NCBI GenBank assembly: GCA_022560875.1
Contig: JADFSH010000010.1
Span: forward strand, 1-51,800
From: Planctomycetota bacterium
GTDB lineage: Bacteria > Planctomycetota > Phycisphaerae > Phycisphaerales > SM1A02
Length of the DNA stretch: 51,800 bases
Reading direction: 5' to 3'
In this document: piece by piece, positions 23,959 through 31,444 of the stretch
Position numbering within the stretch: the stretch's first letter is position 1
How the letters are laid out: every line of letters starts with the position of its first letter
Notes under the pieces: generated by a model
The model's database searches: none
Seen by the model: only the letters and a program-made list of their open reading frames with translations
What the model was told of the DNA's origin: nothing
Position numbers and translations under genes: made by a program

Positions 23959-24942
23959 TTAAACTGGGTAAGAATCGACGGTAGTTATACTGTCTGACTT
24001 AGCCGGCGGTTCTTCGGATACTGGAATGATCTCGATATCCACGTCAGACGCAGGTTTGGCTTCAATAGTGGTGGCCGGCGGCCTGATCGAGATAACCTCC
24101 TGCACGTTCACATCCAGATTCCAGCGTTTGATGAGATTACGCGCAAGGCGACGATAGTCAATCGCGCCCTTGCACCACGGTGAATAGTCGAAGATCGTCT
24201 GTCCGAAGCTGGGGGCCTCGGCTAGTTTCACATTGCGTCGGATGGGCGGATCGATCAGGACGCAATCGCGCCAGGGGACATCCTGCCCGCGGGACCGGGT
24301 GAAAAAGTCTTCGAGATCGGCGACGACTTCCTTGGCCAGCGTGGTCTGCCCTTCGTGCATGCAGAGCAAGATGCCGGTAACGAGCAAATCGGGATTGACC
24401 GACTGGCAGACCAGCCCCACCGTCTCCAGAAGCTTGCCGACTCCCTGCAGGGCCAGAAAATGAGCCTGCATGGGGACGAGCACCTCGCCCGCAACCGACA
24501 ATGCGTTCACCGTCAGCAGCCCCAGACTCGGCGGGCAATCCACCAGGATCACATCGTAATACGACGCGATCGGCTCGAGCTTGCGTTGAAGCAGACGCTG
24601 GCGATCAGGCGTTCGGGCCAGTTCCATCTCCGCACCAGCCAGATCGACTTCAGAGAGGATCACATCGAGGTTCGGCCGCGCGCTTATGAGCGTTTCCCGC
24701 GCTGTGCATTCCGGGTCGATAAGCAGGTCGTAGACCGTGTGCTTGATACGGTCTTCCTCGATGCCCAGATGTAACGTGAGATGGGCTTGGGGGTCGAGGT
24801 CGATCAGGCACACCTTCAAGTCGAACTGAGCCAGAGCCGCCCCCAGATTGACTGTCGAGGTGGTCTTCCCCACGCCCCCCTTCTGGTTCAGCATGGCGAT
24901 GATGCGGGAGGAGGGCTTCGGGTTGTTGGGAGGGCTGCTCAT
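23959..24942 (-). CDS. parA: ParA/Soj-family ATPase
   Basis: 327 residues. Deviant Walker A QKGGVGKTT at 20-28 with the signature lysine, CLIDLDPQAHLTLHLG (Walker A' with Asp), ILVDCPPSLGLLTVNAL (Walker B), and RRNVKLAEAPSFGQTIFDY, the ParA/MinD C-terminal motif. The last 50 residues are a Pro/Thr/acidic tail not usual in ParA. ParA proteins move DNA or other cargo along the nucleoid, normally with ParB, but no parB is adjacent, so the cargo is uncertain; chromosome segregation is one option, positioning of another complex the other. It heads the run to vanZ and murJ. Confidence 0.9.
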   Translation of the reverse strand: MSSPPNNPKPSSRIIAMLNQKGGVGKTTSTVNLGAALAQFDLKVCLIDLDPQAHLTLHLGIEEDRIKHTVYDLLIDPECTARETLISARPNLDVILSEVDLAGAEMELARTPDRQRLLQRKLEPIASYYDVILVDCPPSLGLLTVNALSVAGEVLVPMQAHFLALQGVGKLLETVGLVCQSVNPDLLVTGILLCMHEGQTTLAKEVVADLEDFFTRSRGQDVPWRDCVLIDPPIRRNVKLAEAPSFGQTIFDYSPWCKGAIDYRRLARNLIKRWNLDVNVQEVISIRPPATTIEAKPASDVDIEIIPVSEEPPAKSDSITTVDSYPV

Positions 24943-25102
24943 GGCATGAAGTATAGAAATCGAGCCTCGGAAGCCCGTGGAGTAAGATCCTGATGACAGG
25001 ATGGCCGCAGGAAGGGCGTTGAAGTACTCTTCGGCAATTTCATCGGCAGGGCATATAAAGTAGCCCGTCGGCGATCGTCAATCCTGAGGGATCCAGCTGC
25101 TT

Positions 25103-25855
25103 ATGCCCACAATCTCCGATTATGCAATCTGCATCCGGCGCTGGGATTTTTCTGAGACCTCCCAGACCGTGAGCCTGTTTACCCGTGAATCAGGCATCAT
25201 CCGCGGGCTCGCCAAAGGCGCGAAGCGTGAAAAGGGGAAATTCTCCGGGGGGTTCGACCTGCTGACCCTGGGTCAGGTGGTGGCGATCATCAAACCCGGC
25301 CGTGATCTGGCGACTATCACCGAATGGGATCTTCAGGAAACGAACCGACATCTGAGAGCAAACCTGAAAGTGAACAAGACGGCGTTGTATATCGCAGATT
25401 TGATCCACCACATGTTGACCGATCATGATCCGCACCTGACGCTTTTTGATCAGCTCAGAGAAACGCTGGATCGGATGCGTCAATTATCAGAGGTGGATAA
25501 CCATCTCTTTCAGTTTCAATGGAATCTGCTGGATGAGACGGGGTATCGCCCCCAGCTCGATCATGATGCAGAGACAGGAGGGGAGCTTGATGACGATGTC
25601 CCGACGCTGGCGTTCAGCCCGGTCGCGGGCGGGGTGGTGGCGGATTCGGGAGCGGGGGATCGCTGGCGGGTGAGAGTGGAGACGGTGCGCATTCTGCGTC
25701 AAGTGGCCGCAGGAATCCCGCTTGACAGTGTTGATCCGTCATTGGTCGAGAGGGGTAATCGGCTCCTGGCCGCTTATTTCCGGGAGCTCATCGGGAGCGA
25801 ACCCGCGGCCATGCGCTGGCGGTTCGGAGAATTGATGGGGAAACCAAGTAATTGA
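25103..25855 (+). CDS. recO: DNA repair protein RecO, lacking the zinc-finger cysteines
   Basis: 250 residues. An N-terminal OB fold (DYAICIRRWDFSETSQTVSLFT, quoted here as about residues 5-26, then GIIRGLAKGAKREK) and the helical C-terminal domain with FQWNLLDETGYRPQLDH. RecO loads RecA with RecR onto SSB-coated DNA. In most RecO proteins the sequence after the GYRP-type motif has a four-Cys zinc finger (CxxCG and a second pair near SPxAGG). Here that stretch, LDHDAETGGELDDDV through FSPVAGGVVADSG, contains no cysteine. A TATAAA at 25054-25059 may be its -10 element. It diverges from parA. Confidence 0.88.
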   Translation: MPTISDYAICIRRWDFSETSQTVSLFTRESGIIRGLAKGAKREKGKFSGGFDLLTLGQVVAIIKPGRDLATITEWDLQETNRHLRANLKVNKTALYIADLIHHMLTDHDPHLTLFDQLRETLDRMRQLSEVDNHLFQFQWNLLDETGYRPQLDHDAETGGELDDDVPTLAFSPVAGGVVADSGAGDRWRVRVETVRILRQVAAGIPLDSVDPSLVERGNRLLAAYFRELIGSEPAAMRWRFGELMGKPSN

Positions 25856-25899
25856 TGGCACGCGGTCGGACTTCTCAAACGAGAGTGCCGCTCTCGGAT

Positions 25900-27120
25900 T
25901 TATTCTGGATTCATTCTTCCCGTCACGATAGGTCGGATCGGAAACGACTCCCATAGATCCCGCAAATCATCGAGTGAGACCGCATTGATCCGCTCCAATT
26001 CCTCATCGAGCGAACGATATTCCCCACGATAGATCCAGAGGCGGCCCAGGCGTCGCATACGCCCGGCCGGTAACTCGCTGTGCAAAGTGAAGCTGGTGGT
26101 GATCATGCTTCTGACTCTCTGAAGGTCGTCATCCGTCAGCGATTCGATGAGTGATTCGATCTCCCGGAGCATAATCTGCTCGACTTCCTCCTGGCGCTCA
26201 GGATCGCACACACTGTAGAGCATATATTCGCCGAGTCCGTCGCGCCCGTCGTATTGAGCGGCAGCTTCCTCGGCGAGGCCGGTTTCCACCAGGGCCCAAT
26301 ACAATCGCGAACCCTCCACATCCCCGAGAATTTGTGTGAGGATCGAAGCGGCGTAGCGACGATCGTCGTCTGCCGCGGGGGCAGGGGCGATCATCAGGGT
26401 ATAGCTGCGATGCACCGTCGAGGATGTGTCGGTAAACGAATCAGCTTGGTGAATGACCTGTGGATACTTACGTTGCGTCCGACTGGTGTTCCATTCTGCG
26501 CACCCCTGGCGGATCTGATCGACGGACGCATCAAAGTCGAAACGCCCCCCCAACGCGACCACGGTGTTGTCAGCTGAGTAGCGATCTGTGAAGTAATCCA
26601 ACATCTGGTCACGACTCAGATTGCTCACGGTTTGCGTGGTGCCCAGCACGCGATGACCAAGGGGGTGGGCGCCGTAGTAATTCTCCATGGTCCGCTCGTA
26701 CAGAACCCAGAAGGGTTGATCAGCGTACATGGCGATCTCTTCGAGGATGACTCTTTTTTCATCGTCGAAGTCCTTGTCCCTCAGTGAAGGGCGAAGAATG
26801 TCCGCCAGAATCTCCGTTGCCTGTGGGAGCTGATCGGGAAGGCAGTGGGCCCAGAAGGCGGTCATTTCCCCTGAGGTGAAAGCATTGTGAACCGCTCCGA
26901 TCTCGTCAAAATGACGATCAACATCTTCCCCGCTGCGGGTTTCGGTGCCCTTGAACATCATGTGCTCAAGAAAATGACTGACGCCCATCACATCAGGAGT
27001 TTCATCGCGGGCTCCGGTCTTGACATAAAAGCCGATCGCCGCAGTATGGGCTTCGGGTGAGCATTCACCGATGATGGTCAGGCCATTGGGCAGCGAGGCT
27101 TGCTGAAAGTCGATGGACAT
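25900..27120 (-). CDS. M16-family zinc metallopeptidase (insulinase/mitochondrial processing type)
   Basis: 406 residues starting MSIDFQQASLPNGL at ATG 27120-27118; a longer frame to 27159 adds residues not found in the family. The inverted zinc motif HFLEH is at 49-53, with the third ligand Glu in ILEEIAMY around 128. Also visible are the GARDE N-terminal loop, FTSGEMTAFW and HPLGHRVLGTTQTV. These are usual for bacterial M16B proteins such as Bacillus MlpA. Usually one inactive partner is encoded nearby; none is here, so a homodimer is likely. On the minus strand between recO (convergent) and the methyltransferase. Confidence 0.92.
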   Translation of the reverse strand: MSIDFQQASLPNGLTIIGECSPEAHTAAIGFYVKTGARDETPDVMGVSHFLEHMMFKGTETRSGEDVDRHFDEIGAVHNAFTSGEMTAFWAHCLPDQLPQATEILADILRPSLRDKDFDDEKRVILEEIAMYADQPFWVLYERTMENYYGAHPLGHRVLGTTQTVSNLSRDQMLDYFTDRYSADNTVVALGGRFDFDASVDQIRQGCAEWNTSRTQRKYPQVIHQADSFTDTSSTVHRSYTLMIAPAPAADDDRRYAASILTQILGDVEGSRLYWALVETGLAEEAAAQYDGRDGLGEYMLYSVCDPERQEEVEQIMLREIESLIESLTDDDLQRVRSMITTSFTLHSELPAGRMRRLGRLWIYRGEYRSLDEELERINAVSLDDLRDLWESFPIRPIVTGRMNPE

Positions 27121-27218
27121 GCCAAAATTGTAGCGGCCCTGAGGTTGATTTGCCCGCACCAGTCGTAGCCATCGGTTCGGTCAGGAAAATCGATTGATCT
27201 CTGAAGAATTCGGACGCA

Positions 27219-27875
27219 TCAACCCCGTTTGAACAGGGCTCGAATTCTGTGTACGGGGGGTTGATCATCATCGAGAAATTCTGCGATGTCTCCGCTCATT
27301 ACGAGATCGGCACTGGAGGCGGCTTGCAGGAGATCATCTCGGCTCAGGGGCCAGGGCGGACCGTCTTCGAGAGACTGACCCGCATCGATTCCCTTGCAGA
27401 CGATGAGTAATTGACCATGGCGAGAGAGAAGCTTTGCGATTGACAACATGGCCTCATGTCGTCGCTCCGGCAGGATTGACTGCAATGTCTTGATTTCGAC
27501 CACGAGATCGAAACGATGTCGCCAACGCAGGGGAAGGTCGAAGAGATCGGCCACGTGATAGCATTGGTGATTTGATGGATCCAGGCGTCGGGCCCAATTC
27601 ACTGCGGTCTCGCTGCAGTCGAAGGCGGTAACATCGTAACCACGATGGATCAGGGCCTGAGCGTCATTTCCCAGGCCGCAACCGATGACCATGACCCTCG
27701 CACCACTGCGAATCAAAGATGGCGCGACATTATTGAGCCAGTTGACGAGTGCGGGGTCAGGTCGGTTTTTTGCCCAGGGGATGCATGAAGGATCGCCATC
27801 GGCATTGGAATACACTGCCTCAAAATCTTCAACCTGAGACAGGAGACCGCCTACAGCTTCAGTAGAGGTCGTCAT
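27219..27875 (-). CDS. Class I SAM-dependent methyltransferase
   Basis: 218 residues. Motif I VMVIGCGLGNDA at 61-72, motif II DVTAFDCSETAVNWARR, an acidic residue at YHVADLFDLP (motif III) and FDLVVEIKTLQSILPERR (motif IV). The N-terminal WAKNRPDPALVNWL resembles thiopurine/thiol methyltransferase-like proteins that use small substrates. No substrate can be named from sequence alone. A candidate promoter with AGTGTA (27925-27930, reading TACACT on the minus strand) lies upstream. Confidence 0.82.
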   Translation of the reverse strand: MTTSTEAVGGLLSQVEDFEAVYSNADGDPSCIPWAKNRPDPALVNWLNNVAPSLIRSGARVMVIGCGLGNDAQALIHRGYDVTAFDCSETAVNWARRLDPSNHQCYHVADLFDLPLRWRHRFDLVVEIKTLQSILPERRHEAMLSIAKLLSRHGQLLIVCKGIDAGQSLEDGPPWPLSRDDLLQAASSADLVMSGDIAEFLDDDQPPVHRIRALFKRG

Positions 27876-27924
27876 GGTCTTCTCCGTTGTGCAAGATCGA
27901 TCCCTCCGTAACGATCAGATGCAT

Positions 27925-27954
27925 AGTGTACCAAAGAGGGAACCGACAATCCAA
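27925..27954 (-). promoter_or_regulatory. Possible promoter of the methyltransferase gene
   Basis: On the minus strand TTGGAT (27954-27949) and TACACT (27930-27925) are 18 bases apart. The leader to the ATG would be about 45 bases. Confidence 0.35.
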
Positions 27955-28102
27955 CAAAATAGGCCTCTCGACCGGATCGCCGGATGACTGTGATGCCTGA
28001 CGTGAAAATTCCTTAATAAGATTATCAGACGTTACATGAAGGAAACCCCCTTGGAGCATTCAATGACGTCAGGCACTTTTTCGTGCGTTATTCGTCGTCT
28101 GG

Positions 28103-29578
28103 CTATTGGTGAATTGCTCGGTTTTCCGTGGCCAGCACCGCTTCATGGATCGCTTCGTGCATGGTGGGATGGGCATGGACAGTCGAGATAATGTCCTCGG
28201 CGGTAGCTTCAAGACGTATGGCGAGGCTGATTTCCGCGATGAGTTCCGTTGCGTCTTCCCCGATAATGTGTGCTCCGAGGATTTCACCATAAGGCTTGGA
28301 AGTGAGGATTTTCACCATGCCTTCCATCGCCCCGATGGCGATGGCCTTGCCGTGGGATTTGAACTGGTACGTACCAACCTGATAGTCGATGCCCTTTTCT
28401 TTCACGGCCCGCTCAGTCATGCCAATCGAGGCGATCTGGGGATTACAGTATGTGCAGCCGGGGAAAGCCGCATAATCCACGCCAAGCGTATGGTGACCTG
28501 CGATGCGCTCTACACAGGCGACGGCTTCCTCCGAGGCGACGTGGGCGAGCCAGGGAGGGCCAATGACATCGCCAATGGCGTAGATGCCCGGCACCGAAGT
28601 CTGGTAGGACGGCTCTTCGGCACTGCGGAAATCCGTGTGGATGTGATTCTTTTCAATCGTGATACCAAGGCGGTCATCGAACAATCCGTCGAATCGTGCC
28701 CGGACGCCGATGGCCACAAGTACGACGTCGCATTCGATCTGCTCGGTTTTCGATTTATCCATGACGCTGGAGATGGAGACCTTCGCCCCGCCCTTTACGC
28801 TCTCGATCGCGCTGACAGTGCAGCCGGTATGAAAATTGATGCCCTGCTTCTTGAAGGACTTGAGGGCGAGCTTTGAAATCTCCTCATCCTCCACGGGCAG
28901 GATGCGATCGATCATCTCCACCACCGTTACCTTGGTACCGAAGGCGTTGTAGAAGTAGGCAAATTCCATACCGATCGCTCCCGAGCCTACCACGAGCATG
29001 CTTTTGGGCTGCTTGGGTAGATTCATGGCGTCGTAGGAACTGATGATCGTTTTCCCATCACAGGGGGCGAACGGCAGCTCGATAGGTGCGGCCCCGGTGG
29101 CGATGATGATTCGATCAGCGGTGAGGGTCTCCGTGACATCCCCTCCCTCGCCGTGGTAGTAGTCGCCAGTGGGTTTGCGAACCTCGATGGTGCAGGGGCC
29201 GTGGGCGGACTTGCCGGAGGTGATCCGGGCATGCCCGGAGATGTGATCAATCTTGTTCTTTTTGAGAAGAAATCCGACGCCGCCGGTGATCTTGTCGGTG
29301 ATTCCCCGACTGCGACCGATGATCTTCTTCCAATCCACTTTGACCTTTTCAAAGCTGAAACCCCATTCGTCACCATGGGAGATGGCCTCGCGATACAATT
29401 CAGCGTTGTGGAGCAGGGCTTTGGAGGGGATGCACCCCCAGTTGAGGCAGACCCCGCCAAGTCGATCACGCTCGATGCAGGCGGTTTTCAAGCCGAGTTG
29501 AGCGGCTCGAATGGCACCGACATAACCACCTGGGCCTCCGCCGATTACGATCAGGTCATAGTGCTTTGCAACAGCCAC
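28103..29578 (-). CDS. lpdA: Dihydrolipoyl dehydrogenase (E3)
   Basis: 491 residues. FAD-binding GGGPGGYVG at 13-21, the redox disulfide in GGVCLNWGCIPSKAL (Cys44, Cys49), the NAD-binding GSGAIGMEFAYFY, the second FAD motif GIYAIGDVIG and the C-terminal HAHPTMHEAIHE with the catalytic His-Glu pair. It reoxidises dihydrolipoamide in pyruvate, 2-oxoglutarate or branched-chain dehydrogenase complexes and in glycine cleavage. No E1, E2 or lipoylation genes are adjacent, so it probably serves several complexes. The length is normal and the frame intact. Confidence 0.95.
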   Translation of the reverse strand: MAVAKHYDLIVIGGGPGGYVGAIRAAQLGLKTACIERDRLGGVCLNWGCIPSKALLHNAELYREAISHGDEWGFSFEKVKVDWKKIIGRSRGITDKITGGVGFLLKKNKIDHISGHARITSGKSAHGPCTIEVRKPTGDYYHGEGGDVTETLTADRIIIATGAAPIELPFAPCDGKTIISSYDAMNLPKQPKSMLVVGSGAIGMEFAYFYNAFGTKVTVVEMIDRILPVEDEEISKLALKSFKKQGINFHTGCTVSAIESVKGGAKVSISSVMDKSKTEQIECDVVLVAIGVRARFDGLFDDRLGITIEKNHIHTDFRSAEEPSYQTSVPGIYAIGDVIGPPWLAHVASEEAVACVERIAGHHTLGVDYAAFPGCTYCNPQIASIGMTERAVKEKGIDYQVGTYQFKSHGKAIAIGAMEGMVKILTSKPYGEILGAHIIGEDATELIAEISLAIRLEATAEDIISTVHAHPTMHEAIHEAVLATENRAIHQ

Positions 29579-29710
29579 GGTAGGTTATCCCTTCCAATAG
29601 TCGAGAAGTCGGGCATTCTAGCGAGGATTGGGGATGGCGATAGACGATAAAGTGAATGAAGATTTTCACCGGGTAATTGACGGATGTCCATCAATGTCGT
29701 CTCTCGGTGA

Positions 29711-30384
29711 CAAATAGTAGAGCCGGGTTTCGTCGAGGAGGTAAACGCTATTCTCCTTGTTACCGGTGTGAGTGGCAGCCTGATTGAAGTCGAAATTACG
29801 GAAAATATGATCATTAAGGATTCCGAGATGATCATCGACGTGATGAATCCGCTCCGTGTGAGCGGGATCGGACTGTATATGGACGATTTCGGCACCGGTT
29901 ACTCTTCACACAGTTGCCTTCATCGGATCCCCTTTATGTGCTGAAGATAGATCAGGCTTTCATCAAGACCACGGAATCGAATCGTGAGTACGCCGCCATC
30001 GTTGACGCTATCGTGATCCTGGCTCACAACCTGAATATGAAGGTGACGGTCGAGAGCATAGAGGAGGCTGATCAAATCGCTCAGATGATCGCCCTGGATT
30101 ATGACTACGGGCAGGGTTACTACTTTTCCCGACCGGTTCCCTCTGAACTGGCAGAGGCCTTGATCTTCCCCCAGCCGGTCCATAAAAATCGGCTTAAACG
30201 AGTTACACTTCCGGGGGGGAGAAGTCTAGCTGGTGGGATAGTCCAGATTTTCGATTTTAAATATGAGTCATTTAGCTCGAAGCTCACAATCTTCGTGTTA
30301 TCAAAGTGTGGATATCGTGTGACCCCAAAGGGCATAAGGCTGAAAATATCACATAAGTCAATTGTTATCAGATATTTATGGTAA
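29711..30384 (+). pseudogene. Decayed EAL-domain (cyclic-di-GMP phosphodiesterase) remnant
   Basis: Frame A, from about 29711, reads FVEEVNAILLVTGVSG, LIEVEITENMIIKD and LYMDDFGTGYSSH-type sequence, typical of the middle of an EAL domain. It hits TGA at about 29941. Frame B picks up at VLKIDQAFIK and goes through DAIVILAHNLNMKVTVESIEE to QGYYFSRPVP, the C-terminal end of the domain, then continues to 30384. The first third, including the EAL motif itself, is absent and a one-base shift near 29934 breaks the rest. It is a gene fragment, not a working enzyme. Nothing else is seen in the 1-kb gap between lpdA and the phosphoesterase. Confidence 0.85.
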
Positions 30385-30611
30385 ATATGAAGAGTGTCTT
30401 GCTGCCATTCGATGGTGACGGAGAGCAATCAAAATGCATCGAATTTTCGCACCGTGCAAGCAATGTTGTGACCAGCCGAATAAGACTTCGGCTCCCTTTC
30501 CGATTGTCCCGGAGTTTCGAGCAATCCTCGGGTATTCATCGAGGCGAAGGGAATCATTGACGATCGAGTAACCCGTCTCTAGCATCACCGATTCCCCTTC
30601 ATTAGGAGCAA

Positions 30612-31376
30612 ATGTTGCGTACTGCATTGATCAGTGACATCCATGCCAACCTTGAAGCACTCCAAGTGGTTCTGGCGGACATTGAGACCAAGAATGTAGA
30701 ACGTGTCATCAACCTCGGCGATATCCTCGGCTACGGTCCGAATCCGGTCGAATGCGTGGATCTTGTCGCGGAGCGATGTGAATGGTCCCTCATGGGGAAT
30801 CACGACTTCGGGGCGCTCTATGAACCGACGAATTTCAATGCCGCCGCCGAGGCTTCCGCGTTCTGGACCCGTGCCCAGTTCGAGGCTGAGCAGGACAATA
30901 AGCTGGCTGCGGCAAGATGGGAATTTCTGGGTCGATTGCGTGTTCGTGTTACGTACGGAGACTTCCTGTGTGTGCACGGCTCACCCCGTCGCCCCATCAA
31001 TGAATACGTTTTCCCCGAAGATGCCATCAACTCGCCGGTCAAGATGCAGCAGATTTTCGACCGCGTGGATAAGTACTGCCTCGTTGGCCATACGCATGTC
31101 CCCGGCGTGTTCACCGATGAGCCGGACTACTATCCGCCGGATGATCTCGATAGCGTCTACAAATTCCAGAACGGGGAACGGGCGATCATCAATCCGGGGT
31201 CCGTCGGTCAGCCCCGAGATATGGATCCCCGGGCAAGTTACGCGATTCTTGATGAGACGGAAAAAAAGGTCGAGTTCTACCGGCTTGAATACGACTTTGC
31301 TGCCGTTGCTGAGAAAATTCACGCGATTCCTGAACTCAGCGATTGGCTCGGGGATCGACTCATGGAAGGTCGCTAG
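30612..31376 (+). CDS. Calcineurin-like metallophosphoesterase (YfcE/MJ0936 type)
   Basis: 254 residues with the full metal-binding set: SDIHAN at 8-13, GDILGYG at 36-42, GNHDFG at 62-67, CVHGSP near 117 and GHTHVP near 158. The INPGSVGQPRD motif follows. This arrangement is that of small phosphodiesterases acting on nucleotides or other phosphoesters; the substrate is not evident. TAGGAG sits just upstream of the ATG. It lies 68 bases before yidC on the same strand. Confidence 0.9.
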   Translation: MLRTALISDIHANLEALQVVLADIETKNVERVINLGDILGYGPNPVECVDLVAERCEWSLMGNHDFGALYEPTNFNAAAEASAFWTRAQFEAEQDNKLAAARWEFLGRLRVRVTYGDFLCVHGSPRRPINEYVFPEDAINSPVKMQQIFDRVDKYCLVGHTHVPGVFTDEPDYYPPDDLDSVYKFQNGERAIINPGSVGQPRDMDPRASYAILDETEKKVEFYRLEYDFAAVAEKIHAIPELSDWLGDRLMEGR

Positions 31377-31444
31377 ACGCAACGACTGATGATTACGAGA
31401 CTCATCGTGCGACATCTGGGTGTCGATGGAGAAACCAGCAACGG

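Noticed and set aside
24943-25102. Small SRP RNA or other structured RNA between parA and recO
   Set aside because: No GGAAGGAAGCA-type SRP signature or long stem could be found.
28106-28876. 256-codon plus-strand frame
   Set aside because: Antisense shadow of lpdA.
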